Under the pieces are notes generated by a model. The model did not search any database, was not told the origin of the DNA, and saw only the letters and a program-made list of their open reading frames with translations. The position numbers and the translations under genes were made by a program. From Brucella thiophenivorans (lineage in GTDB: Bacteria > Pseudomonadota > Alphaproteobacteria > Rhizobiales > Rhizobiaceae), in assembly GCF_002252445.1 (NCBI RefSeq), contig NZ_NNRJ01000065.1:1-51726 (forward strand): a stretch of 51,726 nucleotides of DNA, given 5' to 3'. Of the stretch, positions 35,392-43,987 are shown piece by piece (position 1 is the first letter of the stretch; every line of letters begins with the position of its first letter).

Positions 35392-35435
35392 GCGCATCTT
35401 AGTCCGAAAACCGTTTCACACTTTTCGGGATGCGC
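35392..35435. repeat. Imperfect palindromic element (Hyphomicrobiales-type intergenic repeat)
   Basis: Outer arms GCGCAT/ATGCGC and inner arms CCGAAAA/TTTTCGG fold into a hairpin between the binding-protein gene and the ATPase gene. I recall very similar sequences (CGAAAAGTGTGAA with CGGTTTTCGG) as widespread intergenic elements in rhizobia and brucellae. Only one copy was noticed in this window. Confidence 0.6.
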
Positions 35436-35518
35436 TCTGACTGAATGCAACGGGCGGGGCAGCAAGCTCCGTCACCGCTGATGTTTTCCCGTAGAACCAA
35501 GATCAAGCGAGTATCGCG

Positions 35519-36625
35519 TTGAATACACCTCAAGTTGCTGTTGAACTCAATAAACTCGTAAAGCATTTCGGTGATGTGACTGCTGTGCACGAAATCAGTC
35601 TGGAGATCGAAGAAGGAAGTTTCGTGACCTTGCTTGGCCCCTCTGGCTGCGGCAAGACAACGACATTGCGTATGATCGCTGGACTACTTTCGCCAAGCTC
35701 TGGCCTCATCAAAATTAAGAGCAAGGATGTCACGACCACACCTATCCATCGGCGTAATCTTGGCATTGTCTTTCAGAACTATGCATTGTTTCCGCATAGA
35801 ACAATTTTCGATAATGTTGCTTTTGGACTCAGATATCGCAACATCGCTAAAGCTGAGATTGTGCGGAAGGTCCGTGACGCGCTAGAACTTGTGCAGTTAC
35901 CGGATGTTGCAGAACGGTTTCCGGCACAATTATCCGGGGGCCAGCAGCAACGCATCGCGCTAGCCCGTGCGATTGTGATTGAGCCGGATGTATTGCTACT
36001 CGATGAACCGCTTTCTGCGCTTGACGCTAATCTTCGCGAGAATATGCGCGTTGAACTTAAGCGAATCCAATCAGAGCTGGGCATCACCACAGTATTCGTG
36101 ACGCATGATCAGGCAGAAGCGCTGGCGATGTCTGATCGAATTGTGGTGATGCGGAAAGGCTATGTGGAACAAGTCGGCGAGCCTGAAGAAGTATATAATC
36201 AACCCAGAACTGAGTTTGTGGCCAATTTTCTGGGCAACTCAAATCTTGTGCCTGCCCGAATAGTCGAAAAACGTGGATCGCACTTCATGGCTGATATTGA
36301 AGGAATTGGAACACTGCCAATTGAGGTTGCGCGATGTGGGGCGCTTTGTGAGGGAGACGAGGCATTGGTCGTGATCCGTGCCGAACGACTTTATCTCACA
36401 GAAAACGACGCTCCGACGCCACTTGAAGACGATATTCTGCAACTGTCAGCCCGCGTGACAGATGTCGATTATCAAGGTCAGATTGCGCGCTATTTTCTCG
36501 ATTCCGGCGGCAAAACCTATGAGGCACTCAACACAATTGATCGTGTGCCGTTCAAAAAAGACTGCGTATTAAATGCGGCTATACGCGGTCGTGATTGTGC
36601 ATTGATTCCAAAATCTGAAAATTAG
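35519..36625 (+). CDS. Spermidine/putrescine-type ABC transporter ATP-binding protein (PotA-like)
   Basis: A 368-aa ATPase. Walker A GPSGCGKTTTL, Q-loop VFQNYALFPH, signature LSGGQQQRIALARAI, Walker B VLLLDEPLSALD and switch VFVTHDQAEAL are intact. A C-terminal TOBE-type domain from about residue 245 (GNSNLVPARIVEKRGSHFMADIEG, then ALVVIRAERLYL) is usual for PotA and its relatives. The start is a TTG at 35519 with only a weak upstream AAGCGAG. It completes the four-gene transporter, separated from the binding protein by 158 bases that hold a palindromic element. Confidence 0.92.
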   Translation: MNTPQVAVELNKLVKHFGDVTAVHEISLEIEEGSFVTLLGPSGCGKTTTLRMIAGLLSPSSGLIKIKSKDVTTTPIHRRNLGIVFQNYALFPHRTIFDNVAFGLRYRNIAKAEIVRKVRDALELVQLPDVAERFPAQLSGGQQQRIALARAIVIEPDVLLLDEPLSALDANLRENMRVELKRIQSELGITTVFVTHDQAEALAMSDRIVVMRKGYVEQVGEPEEVYNQPRTEFVANFLGNSNLVPARIVEKRGSHFMADIEGIGTLPIEVARCGALCEGDEALVVIRAERLYLTENDAPTPLEDDILQLSARVTDVDYQGQIARYFLDSGGKTYEALNTIDRVPFKKDCVLNAAIRGRDCALIPKSEN

Positions 36626-36704
36626 AAAGCAATTTTTTAATGGTTTGGTATGCCTTGCCCCGCACTTTCTCGCATGTAATTGACACTATTATCAGGCTTG
36701 ATCG

Positions 36705-37727
36705 ATGAATTTTATCTTCTCTGAAGCTCAACGTTACCATGATCCGCGCCACTTTCTATCCGCAGGCACCCGTAAGCAAAACCCCGAAGTTCCAGAGCGT
36801 ATTGATCGATTATTAGTGGGCGCAAAGTCTGCAGGTCTAACGCCAAAAGAGCCTGCTGATTATGGAATGGGGCCGATTTCGGCGATCCACACGCCAGAAT
36901 ATATCCATTTTTTGCAGAATATTCACGATGAATGGCGCAAATTTCCAGGTGCGGCAGACGAGGTGATCCCCAATATTCATCCTTCTAGGCGTGACATTTC
37001 TTATCCTCTTTCGTGGCTGGGGCGCGCTGGCTATCACATGGCAGATACGTCATGCCCAATATCCGGTGACACCTGGAATTCGGCTTATTGGAGCGCACAA
37101 ACTGCGGTTGAAGCTGCGCGTCACGTCCAGAGTGGCAGCGGCTGTGCTTATGCGCTTTGTCGCCCGCCGGGCCATCACGCATTCAATGACATGGCGGGAG
37201 GCTTCTGCTTCTTAAACAATTCGGCAATTGCTGCCCAACAGTTGCGTCAGACATGTGAACGCGTCGCTATACTTGATGTAGATTTGCATCACGGGAATGG
37301 AACGCAGGGCGTATTTTATAATCGTAAGGACGTTCTCACATTATCAGTCCATGTTGACCCAACATCATTTTATCCGTTTTTCTGGGGACATGCCTGCGAA
37401 CGCGGAGAAGGTGAGGGGCTTGGCTATAATCTGAATATTCCGCTGAGTTTGGGATCGGGCGACGATGTTTTTCTGGATGCACTAAAAATGGCTATCGCTC
37501 GCATTTATGCATTTCAACCTGATGCACTGGTAATAGCATTGGGACTTGATGCGTCGTCTGAAGATCCCTTTGGTGGCTTGACTGTCACCAAGGATGGATT
37601 CTCCCGGATTGGGGAGGCTTGCGGCAGCATAAATTTGCCGACCGTTATTGTTCAGGAAGGGGGATATCTTTCGGATACGCTTGGAGAAAACCTTACGGCA
37701 TTTCTAAGCGCCTTTCTATCAAGCTAA
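36705..37727 (+). CDS. Histone-deacetylase-fold protein (acetylpolyamine amidohydrolase-like)
   Basis: A 340-aa zinc amidohydrolase of the HDAC superfamily. It has RPPGHHA (catalytic His pair), GGFCFLNNSAIAAQ, and the zinc triad Asp193 and His195 in DVDLHHGNGTQ with Asp282 in LGLDASSEDP. The catalytic Tyr lies in the loop EGGYLSDTLG near the end. The closest known role in bacteria is deacetylation of acetylated polyamines. It follows the polyamine-type transporter by 79 bases on the same strand, which supports use of acetylpolyamines after uptake. A different acyl substrate remains possible. Confidence 0.9.
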   Translation: MNFIFSEAQRYHDPRHFLSAGTRKQNPEVPERIDRLLVGAKSAGLTPKEPADYGMGPISAIHTPEYIHFLQNIHDEWRKFPGAADEVIPNIHPSRRDISYPLSWLGRAGYHMADTSCPISGDTWNSAYWSAQTAVEAARHVQSGSGCAYALCRPPGHHAFNDMAGGFCFLNNSAIAAQQLRQTCERVAILDVDLHHGNGTQGVFYNRKDVLTLSVHVDPTSFYPFFWGHACERGEGEGLGYNLNIPLSLGSGDDVFLDALKMAIARIYAFQPDALVIALGLDASSEDPFGGLTVTKDGFSRIGEACGSINLPTVIVQEGGYLSDTLGENLTAFLSAFLSS

Positions 37728-37747
37728 ATATCATGAGACCAATTTTG

Positions 37748-37777
37748 TAGTCCTACTTGTAGAGAACTCTAGGACTA
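37748..37777 (+). terminator. Candidate terminator after the deacetylase gene
   Basis: TAGTCCTA and TAGGACTA form a perfect 8-bp stem around a 14-base loop, 20 bases after the stop, followed by TTC. It would end the polyamine-type operon. The loop is long and the U tract is short. Confidence 0.45.
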
Positions 37778-38029
37778 TTCATTAAGCGAGAACGTATTTT
37801 GTTAGATAAGCCACTTTATATCCACAAGGTCGTTGAGGTTGTGCTAATTCAACGTGGCAATGTGGTTAACTGTTGTGTCGAAAATATTGCATTGTATGAT
37901 TGTCGCTGAATCATAATTGCCAACACTATAAAAATACTTTGAGTCTTTTCGAAAGAGAATTCGTTTAAAACTGCACCATAATAAATAAATTTCTTGAGAT
38001 CGACTCACACGCAGGGAAGGAAAACAGGC
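37778..38029. other. AT-rich spacer before the carboxypeptidase gene
   Basis: No gene is visible. The sequence is rich in A and T and probably holds the promoter of the M32 carboxypeptidase gene. A 73-codon minus-strand frame ending at 37844 has no support. Confidence 0.4.
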
Positions 38030-39553
38030 TTGCATTTCAGTGCCTTTCAAAAGCTTAGCATGCATATTGCTCAGATTAATGATTTGGCGTGTGCGCGCTC
38101 AGTCTTAGATTGGGACGCACGCACTCAAATGCCCGTCGGCGGATCGGAAAATCGTGCAAGGCAGATTTCAACGCTGACAATTCAGGCCCGTAATCTTTTG
38201 CTTTCCAAAGAGACGAAATTACTGGTGGATGCCGCCCAATTAGAAGTGACGGATTGTCTATCGGACGAATATGCAGCCTTGAAGCAAGTCGTAACTGCAT
38301 TGGCTTGGCATGTGAATATGCCGGAAAAATTATTAGCACGAATGGCAGAACTTGGTTCTCTTGGTCAAGACGTTTGGGCCCATGCACGTGCAACAAATGA
38401 TTATGAAAGCTTCGAACCTATATTAATTGAAACTGTGGATCTGAACCGCGAGTTAGCTGAGTGTGTTGGCTACACCGATCATCCTTATGATGCCATTCTG
38501 GATTTGCACGAGCCAGGTCAAAAGACTGAAGAACTGGTGAAGCTGCTCAACAATTTAGTGACTGAAAGCACGCGTGCACTTGTACATGTTCAGCAAATGC
38601 CCACACCAGATAAATCATTTTTGCAACATTATTTCCCCTTGGAAGGCCAGCGCGCGCTTGCTCGCGAATTAGCTCAGTCTGTCGGATATGATTTCAGCCG
38701 TGGCCGCCTCGATACGGCGACCCATCCTTGCGAATATTCATTCACGCGCCAAGATGTCCGACTTACAATTCGGTTTGATGAATACTCTCCCGAGGACAGC
38801 ATTTTCTCATTGCTCCACGAAACGGGGCACGGCCTCTACGAACAGAACATATCGAACAAATTCGTGCGCGGAATCTTTGATACCAATCTGATAGTGCTTC
38901 TGGCAAGCGGAGGAACCAGCCTTGGAATGCATGAATCTCAATCACGTTTATGGGAAAACCAGATTGGGCGGTCCTTACCTTTTTGGGAGCTACATTTAAG
39001 CAAAGCGCGCGAATTCTTTCCTGAGCAGCTAGAGAATGTTACGCCAGAGCAACTTTGGCACGCCGTTAATATAGTGCGTCCAGGACTTATCCGGACTAAT
39101 GCGGACGAACTTAGTTATGATTTACACATCGCGCTCCGAGTAGATATTGAGCGACGACTTATGGAGCGGACCCTTGAAGTACGCGACATTCGCGATGCAT
39201 GGGCCTCCGGAATGAAAACAATGTTTGGTTTTGAGCCGGAAAATGATCGCGACGGCGTATTACAGGATATGCATTGGGGGGCCGGCGCGTTCGGATCTTT
39301 TTGTACTTATACCATCGGAAACATCGCAGCGGCACAACTTTATGAGGCAGCATGTCGCGACGGTTCTATCGAACTCGCCATTCAGAATGCTGATTATCGA
39401 CCGCTTTTTGAGTGGTTGAATAAGAATGTCTGGTGCCATGGTAGACGTTACAATCGCGATGAAATTCTCCTAGAGGCCACCGGAAGTAAACTGGATTCAC
39501 AACCTCTTATCCGCAGATTTCAATCTTTGTTGCAGGATCATTACGCAACATGA
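38030..39553 (+). CDS. M32 carboxypeptidase (Taq type)
   Basis: A 507-aa metallo-carboxypeptidase of family M32, cytoplasmic and homodimeric in relatives. The zinc motif HETGH is at residues 263-267, preceded by YSPEDSIFSLL and followed by GLYEQN. Other family signatures are VLDWDARTQMPVGGSENRA near the start, HPCEYSFTRQDVRLTIRF (family HPF-type motif, here HPCEYS), the MHESQSRLWEN motif and IVRPGLIRTNADELSY. The start is a TTG at 38030 with AGGGAAGGA upstream, chosen since similarity starts there; the frame is open from 37994. It trims C-terminal residues from peptides, fitting the neighbouring peptide transporter. Confidence 0.92.
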   Translation: MHFSAFQKLSMHIAQINDLACARSVLDWDARTQMPVGGSENRARQISTLTIQARNLLLSKETKLLVDAAQLEVTDCLSDEYAALKQVVTALAWHVNMPEKLLARMAELGSLGQDVWAHARATNDYESFEPILIETVDLNRELAECVGYTDHPYDAILDLHEPGQKTEELVKLLNNLVTESTRALVHVQQMPTPDKSFLQHYFPLEGQRALARELAQSVGYDFSRGRLDTATHPCEYSFTRQDVRLTIRFDEYSPEDSIFSLLHETGHGLYEQNISNKFVRGIFDTNLIVLLASGGTSLGMHESQSRLWENQIGRSLPFWELHLSKAREFFPEQLENVTPEQLWHAVNIVRPGLIRTNADELSYDLHIALRVDIERRLMERTLEVRDIRDAWASGMKTMFGFEPENDRDGVLQDMHWGAGAFGSFCTYTIGNIAAAQLYEAACRDGSIELAIQNADYRPLFEWLNKNVWCHGRRYNRDEILLEATGSKLDSQPLIRRFQSLLQDHYAT

Positions 39554-39554
39554 T

Positions 39555-40346
39555 TCAATCGTCCTGGTGTAAGAGGTGTAGGGTTCGTGTTTCGAGATCT
39601 TGGAAGAACCGCCGTGTTGTCTCATCAAGCGCCCGACTGTCTGGCCGAAAAGATCCACATTGAGAAATCGCATCGCGTGCACTGACCTTCATGGGAATGC
39701 GGCTCCAGATAGTGCGCGTGGCAAATGGACCCTTGGTACGCCATGAAAGACCAAGGGTCATGCCATTCAGATAATTGGGCAAATTGCGGTAAAGCGGTGA
39801 GATTATTGTCTCCGATATATCGCCTGTCGAGCGTCCCCATTCAATAACAAAAATATTATTGTCGCGTTCCGAGAAAATGCCTTCGTAGCGAGCTGTCAGC
39901 ATTTTACCCGTGTGGGGATCACGCAATCTCTCGATTGTACGGGATGTGAACCGCCCGTCATGTTCTGCAAACTGCACTAGGGCTTTGATTATACGTCCGG
40001 GCCTCGAAGGTGACAGATAATGGGCATGATAGGTACCAATTAAGCTGCGTAACTGGCGTCCAGAACCCGGAAGCAAATAAAAAGGCGAATTGGGCGCGAC
40101 GGCTGGAGAAACAGGATGGCTGGCCCGAAGGCGCATGAGAAATTCATTATGAGGTAGCGCTAAGCTATCCTCATCTATCTGAAAATACTCGCATATTCTG
40201 ATCATGTTGCGCGCCGATGGCAAGCTTTTGCCTTGAATGTAGCGTGCAAACTGCTGGCGATTAAATCCAAGGCTCCGGCAAACGTGGGACACCGAGCCTT
40301 CCTGGGCGCATATGTAACGTAAGTTTCTGGCCACGGGATGAGGCAT
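39555..40346 (-). CDS. HTH (XRE-like) regulator with uncharacterised C-terminal domain
   Basis: A 263-aa protein. The N-terminal helix-turn-helix spans about residues 5-60 (NLRYICAQEGSVSHVCRSLGFNRQQFARYIQGKSLPSARNMIRICEYFQIDEDSL), an XRE-type layout. The remaining 200 residues (with FYLLPGSGRQLRSLIGTYHAHY and MTLGLSWRTKGPFATRT) match nothing I can name and may bind a ligand. The ATG at 40346 has a CGGAG site; a TTG at 40400 is also in frame. It converges on the M32 gene with one base between stops and is divergent from the Dpp-type operon, so it probably controls peptide uptake. Confidence 0.8.
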   Translation of the reverse strand: MPHPVARNLRYICAQEGSVSHVCRSLGFNRQQFARYIQGKSLPSARNMIRICEYFQIDEDSLALPHNEFLMRLRASHPVSPAVAPNSPFYLLPGSGRQLRSLIGTYHAHYLSPSRPGRIIKALVQFAEHDGRFTSRTIERLRDPHTGKMLTARYEGIFSERDNNIFVIEWGRSTGDISETIISPLYRNLPNYLNGMTLGLSWRTKGPFATRTIWSRIPMKVSARDAISQCGSFRPDSRALDETTRRFFQDLETRTLHLLHQDD

Positions 40347-40459
40347 TGGACGAACGGACTCCGGATTTCGTTGAGCGATAAAATTATCTTTGCAATTCAA
40401 TTAGCACAAAATAGCGTAAAAACATATAAACTCGTTTAATTGTAACTTGCTTTCTAACG

Positions 40460-40476
40460 TGGGACTTATGTTCCCA
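40460..40476. promoter_or_regulatory. Candidate operator in the regulator/Dpp divergent region
   Basis: TGGGACTTATGTTCCCA is an inverted repeat (TGGGA/TCCCA) about 114 bases before the regulator start and 155 bases before the binding-protein start. It could be a site for the HTH regulator or for RNA polymerase control. Weak evidence. Confidence 0.3.
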
Positions 40477-40630
40477 AAATGCGATTGCAGCATCGCGGCA
40501 TCACTGAACTGAGGGTTTCACGCCGTCAGTGTCTACCACACAAACTGACCGGCTAAGATTGCCTTTGACAGTTAAGCGGGGCCGCAAAAGCAACGTCGAA
40601 CTAAAATCAACATTTGGGAACCTTATTATT

Positions 40631-42181
40631 ATGTCCTATACTCTCTCACGCAGAACAATGCTTAAAACTGTCGGCGCTGCGTCAATTGCAACGCTTATTT
40701 GGCCAAAGGACGGATTTGCCAGGCCAGGTGGAACTTTAGTTCTCAGATCCTATGGTGATCTACAGGTGCTTGATCCTGCTTACCGTGTTTCTGAACCCGA
40801 TGCTGATATTGCGCGCTGCATTTTTTCAGGACTTGTCATGCGCAAATCGGGTGACGACTGGGGTTGGCAGCCTATGGGCGCCAGCAGCATTGACCAACTT
40901 GATGACAAAACAATTCGTTTTACGTTGCGCGATGACATTCAGTTTTCAGACGGATTTGGGCAAGCGACTGCTGAGGACGTAAAGTTTTCTATCGAGAGAA
41001 TTGCCGACCCGAAAATGGATTCGCCCTATAAAGATGACTGGGCCTTGCTTGATCATGTAGAGGTTAAAGACAAATTGTCTGGTCTCATTCATTTGAAAAA
41101 GCCTTTTGCTCCGCTTTGGAATTCCACCTTGCCGGGCACCAGCGGCATTATCTTGTCGAAGAAAGCGGTCGAAGCCGTAGGTGGGCGCTTCGAAACAACC
41201 CCCCCCGGTCAAAGCGGGCCGTATATGCTTAAAGAATGGAAGCCAAAACAGCGTACGATCCTGGAGATTAATGCGGACTGGAAAGGTGACAAACCCGCCT
41301 ATGACCGCATTGAGATCCTGCCGATCGAAGATTCAGCGTCCGCAGAACGTGCTTTTGAAGCGGGCGATCTGGATTTCACAATCGCATCGTCAGGCTCGGT
41401 TTCAAGACTTCGAGATAACTTGCCAGATAATGCGAGACTGATCGAAAAGCCTCCGCTCAGCTATGTCTGGATGGGGATTAATCAGGACGCCGAGCCATTT
41501 AATGATCCAAAAATCAGGCGTGCGATGCAGCATGCTATTGATAGAGAAATGGTTGTCGATGCCTACACTCTAGGCGGGGCTGAAATTTCATATGGCATCA
41601 TAGCACCGGGTCTTCCCGGCAATCGTGATTATGTGCGTTATGACTACGACCCTGAAAAAGCCAAACAGCTTATTGACGAAGCTGGAGGTATAAATATTCC
41701 GCTTTCTATCGATATTCTAGCAACAAGTGAATACCTCGCCGCAGCGCAGATAATTCAGGCAAACCTCGCTGCTATCGGGATCGATCTTAAAATCAACCAA
41801 CATGACTCCGGTAGTTTCTGGTCAATCGGCTCGGAAGAAGCGGGCGAGACCTGGAAAACCATGCAGATGTATATAACCCGCTTTTCCATGGAGCCTGATC
41901 CGAGCTGGGCCACTTTATGGTTCGTGCCTGAGCAGGTTGGAATTTGGAATTGGGAACGTTGGATTTCACCGGAATTCGGACGCCTCCACGAAAAGGGTAT
42001 CGTTGAGTTTGATCGAGCCAAACGCGATCAAATTTATAAAGAGATGCAGGATTTGATGGACGAATCCGGTTGCTATATTTTCCTCACCCATGAAGTTCGC
42101 GGTATTTTGACGCGGATTGATGTTGAGCCAGGCCTCACGCCGGCTGGAACAGTGTTGTATCCTGCCTTCAGAAAGGCTTGA
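40631..42181 (+). CDS. ABC transporter substrate-binding protein (family 5, DppA-like)
   Basis: A 516-aa family-5 binding protein. It has a twin-arginine signal (LSRRTMLKTVGAASIATLI) ending near GFA, then GGTLVLRSYGDLQVLDPAYRVSEPD, the segment IRFTLRDDIQFSDGFGQATAEDVKFSIERI, and PPGQSGPYMLKEW. The ATG at 40631 starts just before the signal; the frame to 40529 is open but carries no useful sequence. A run of eight C lies at 41199-41206 inside the codons for TTPPG. It is the first gene of a five-gene transporter followed by a peptidase-like hydrolase, so a peptide or peptide-like substrate is likely. Confidence 0.93.
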   Translation: MSYTLSRRTMLKTVGAASIATLIWPKDGFARPGGTLVLRSYGDLQVLDPAYRVSEPDADIARCIFSGLVMRKSGDDWGWQPMGASSIDQLDDKTIRFTLRDDIQFSDGFGQATAEDVKFSIERIADPKMDSPYKDDWALLDHVEVKDKLSGLIHLKKPFAPLWNSTLPGTSGIILSKKAVEAVGGRFETTPPGQSGPYMLKEWKPKQRTILEINADWKGDKPAYDRIEILPIEDSASAERAFEAGDLDFTIASSGSVSRLRDNLPDNARLIEKPPLSYVWMGINQDAEPFNDPKIRRAMQHAIDREMVVDAYTLGGAEISYGIIAPGLPGNRDYVRYDYDPEKAKQLIDEAGGINIPLSIDILATSEYLAAAQIIQANLAAIGIDLKINQHDSGSFWSIGSEEAGETWKTMQMYITRFSMEPDPSWATLWFVPEQVGIWNWERWISPEFGRLHEKGIVEFDRAKRDQIYKEMQDLMDESGCYIFLTHEVRGILTRIDVEPGLTPAGTVLYPAFRKA

Positions 42182-42183
42182 TC

Positions 42184-43137
42184 ATGATGGGTTACACGCT
42201 TCGGCGCTGTGTACTCGCGGCTCTTATTGTGATCGTCGCAACAGGCCTGCTCTTTGCTATGATCCACGTCGTTCCAGGAGACCCAGCGCGTGTCGCGCTG
42301 GGTCCGCGGGCATCGCAGGACATGCTGGCAGCTTTTCGCTTGAAAATGGGACTGGACCTGCCACTCTGGCAACAGTTTCTAAATTTTGTCAGTGCAGCCG
42401 TGCAGGGTGATCTCGGGCAAGAGGTTTTATCAAACCGTCCGGTGCTTACAATCCTGATGGAACAGTTGCCACATACCTTGCTTCTGATAGTGGCTGGTAT
42501 GATATGGTCAATTCTTCTCGGTATTCCACTTGGCACGATGGCAGCCGCACGTCCAGGTTCACTTTTTGATCGCGTCGTCGGGGTGCTTTCTGTCTCGTTT
42601 ATCGCCATTCCATCTTTTGTTGTTGCGATCTATACGCTTCTGCTCTTTGCTGTTCATTTACGATGGTTGCCGGCTGTTGGTGCGGGCCAATATGATGATC
42701 CGCTTTCCGTTATACGCCATCTGATTTTGCCGTCGCTCGCAATCGGTATTGGATGGGTGGGATACCTCGCACGTATGGTGCGGGCTTCCATGCTCGATGT
42801 CCTGAGCGAGTCGCATATTCGCACCGCCCGTGGTCTCGGCCTCCGTGAGCGCACGGTAATTTATAATTATGCGCTACGTATCGCCATACTGCCCACCATC
42901 ACCTTGTTGGGCATTGGCATTGGGCAATTGATATCCAGCGCTGTATTCATTGAAATTGTGTTTGCACGCCCGGGGATAGGCAAGCTTGTTTATGATGCCA
43001 TCATCGCGCGCAACATTCCATTGGTTACAGGCGGTCTCCTGTTGACCACTATTTTCTTCGTGTTGGCAAACCTTGTCGCCGATCTAATTACAGGAGGGCT
43101 CGATCCCCGTGTCCGTGACTCCTATACCCGCCGCTAG
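42184..43137 (+). CDS. Dpp/Opp-type ABC transporter permease (DppB-like)
   Basis: A 317-aa permease. It has an N-terminal helix, VVPGDPARVALGPRASQDMLAAFRLKMGLDLPLWQQFLNF, GDLGQEVLSNRPVLTILMEQLPHTLLLIVAG and the coupling loop HIRTARGLGLRERTVIYNYALR. The ATG at 42184 lies 2 bases after the binding-protein stop; a TTG at 42178 overlapping that stop would also be in frame. The remaining genes of the operon overlap each other. Confidence 0.93.
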   Translation: MMGYTLRRCVLAALIVIVATGLLFAMIHVVPGDPARVALGPRASQDMLAAFRLKMGLDLPLWQQFLNFVSAAVQGDLGQEVLSNRPVLTILMEQLPHTLLLIVAGMIWSILLGIPLGTMAAARPGSLFDRVVGVLSVSFIAIPSFVVAIYTLLLFAVHLRWLPAVGAGQYDDPLSVIRHLILPSLAIGIGWVGYLARMVRASMLDVLSESHIRTARGLGLRERTVIYNYALRIAILPTITLLGIGIGQLISSAVFIEIVFARPGIGKLVYDAIIARNIPLVTGGLLLTTIFFVLANLVADLITGGLDPRVRDSYTRR

Positions 43138-43987
43138 AGAACAACATTCATACTGGCGCACTTTCCGTTATCATCTTGCTGGCGAACCGTTGGGCATTGC
43201 AGGTTTTATTCTTGTAGCTGTTGTGGTTCTCGCAGTGATATTTGCACCCTATTTGTCTGCATATGAACCCGGCGCAATTTCAATACGGGAGCGGTTCGCT
43301 AGCCCTGGCATGAGCCATCTGTTGGGGACAGATCATCTGGGGCGCGATTTATTTGCACGCATGCTCTATGGCGGACGGGCGGCACTTCTGGTTGCACTCT
43401 CTGCAACGACGATCTCGCTAATAATCGGTATCGTTTTGGGCTTAATCTCAGGTTATGCTCCACAATGGCTGGATAACGTCCTTCTCGTCGTTTTTGATAC
43501 TATCAAATCGTTTCCAACTGTGATGCTAGCCCTTGCTTATGTTTCACTCTTCGGGGCGAGTGCGGAGGCCATTATTACAATCGTTGTTTTGGTTAGTGCT
43601 CCAGCCTATGCGAGAATAGTTCGCACTCAGACACTTTCCTTGAAATCAAGTGAATTTATAATTGCTGAAAGGTCTATGGGGGCAGGTTCCATGAGAATTC
43701 TGTTCATACACATACTTCCCAATGTAATTGGTCCGGTCCTTATTCTGGCTTCCATGGACATTCCGGTTGTTATCGGCATCGAAGCGGGGATGAGCTTTTT
43801 GGGACTAGGTATGCCTCCTTCAATTCCCTCATGGGGATCGATGCTGAACGATGGCTTTACTTACATCCGTGAAACACCATGGCCGGCGATCGCCGGTGGG
43901 CTGCCCATAATTGTGGCAACCCTAGGGTTTACTTTTCTTGGCGAGGCGATGCGCGATATCTTTGATCCGCGATCGAAATCCAGATGA
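43109..43987 (+). CDS. Dpp/Opp-type ABC transporter permease (DppC-like)
   Basis: A 292-aa permease. It has the OppC-type N-terminus (AGEPLGIAGFILVAVVVLAVIFAPYLS), the hallmark HLLGTDHLGRDLFARMLYGGR, the coupling loop AERSMGAGSMRILFIHILPNVIGP and GMSFLGLGMPPSIPSWGSML near the end. The start is a GTG at 43109 with AGGAGGG 10 bases upstream, and the gene overlaps the DppB-like gene by 29 bases. The stop overlaps the ATPase start by four bases. Confidence 0.93.
   Translation: MSVTPIPAAREQHSYWRTFRYHLAGEPLGIAGFILVAVVVLAVIFAPYLSAYEPGAISIRERFASPGMSHLLGTDHLGRDLFARMLYGGRAALLVALSATTISLIIGIVLGLISGYAPQWLDNVLLVVFDTIKSFPTVMLALAYVSLFGASAEAIITIVVLVSAPAYARIVRTQTLSLKSSEFIIAERSMGAGSMRILFIHILPNVIGPVLILASMDIPVVIGIEAGMSFLGLGMPPSIPSWGSMLNDGFTYIRETPWPAIAGGLPIIVATLGFTFLGEAMRDIFDPRSKSR

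Noticed and set aside
36705..37727. True histone deacetylase function
   Set aside because: Bacteria of this type lack eukaryote-like histones; the polyamine transporter next to it makes an acetylpolyamine substrate more likely.
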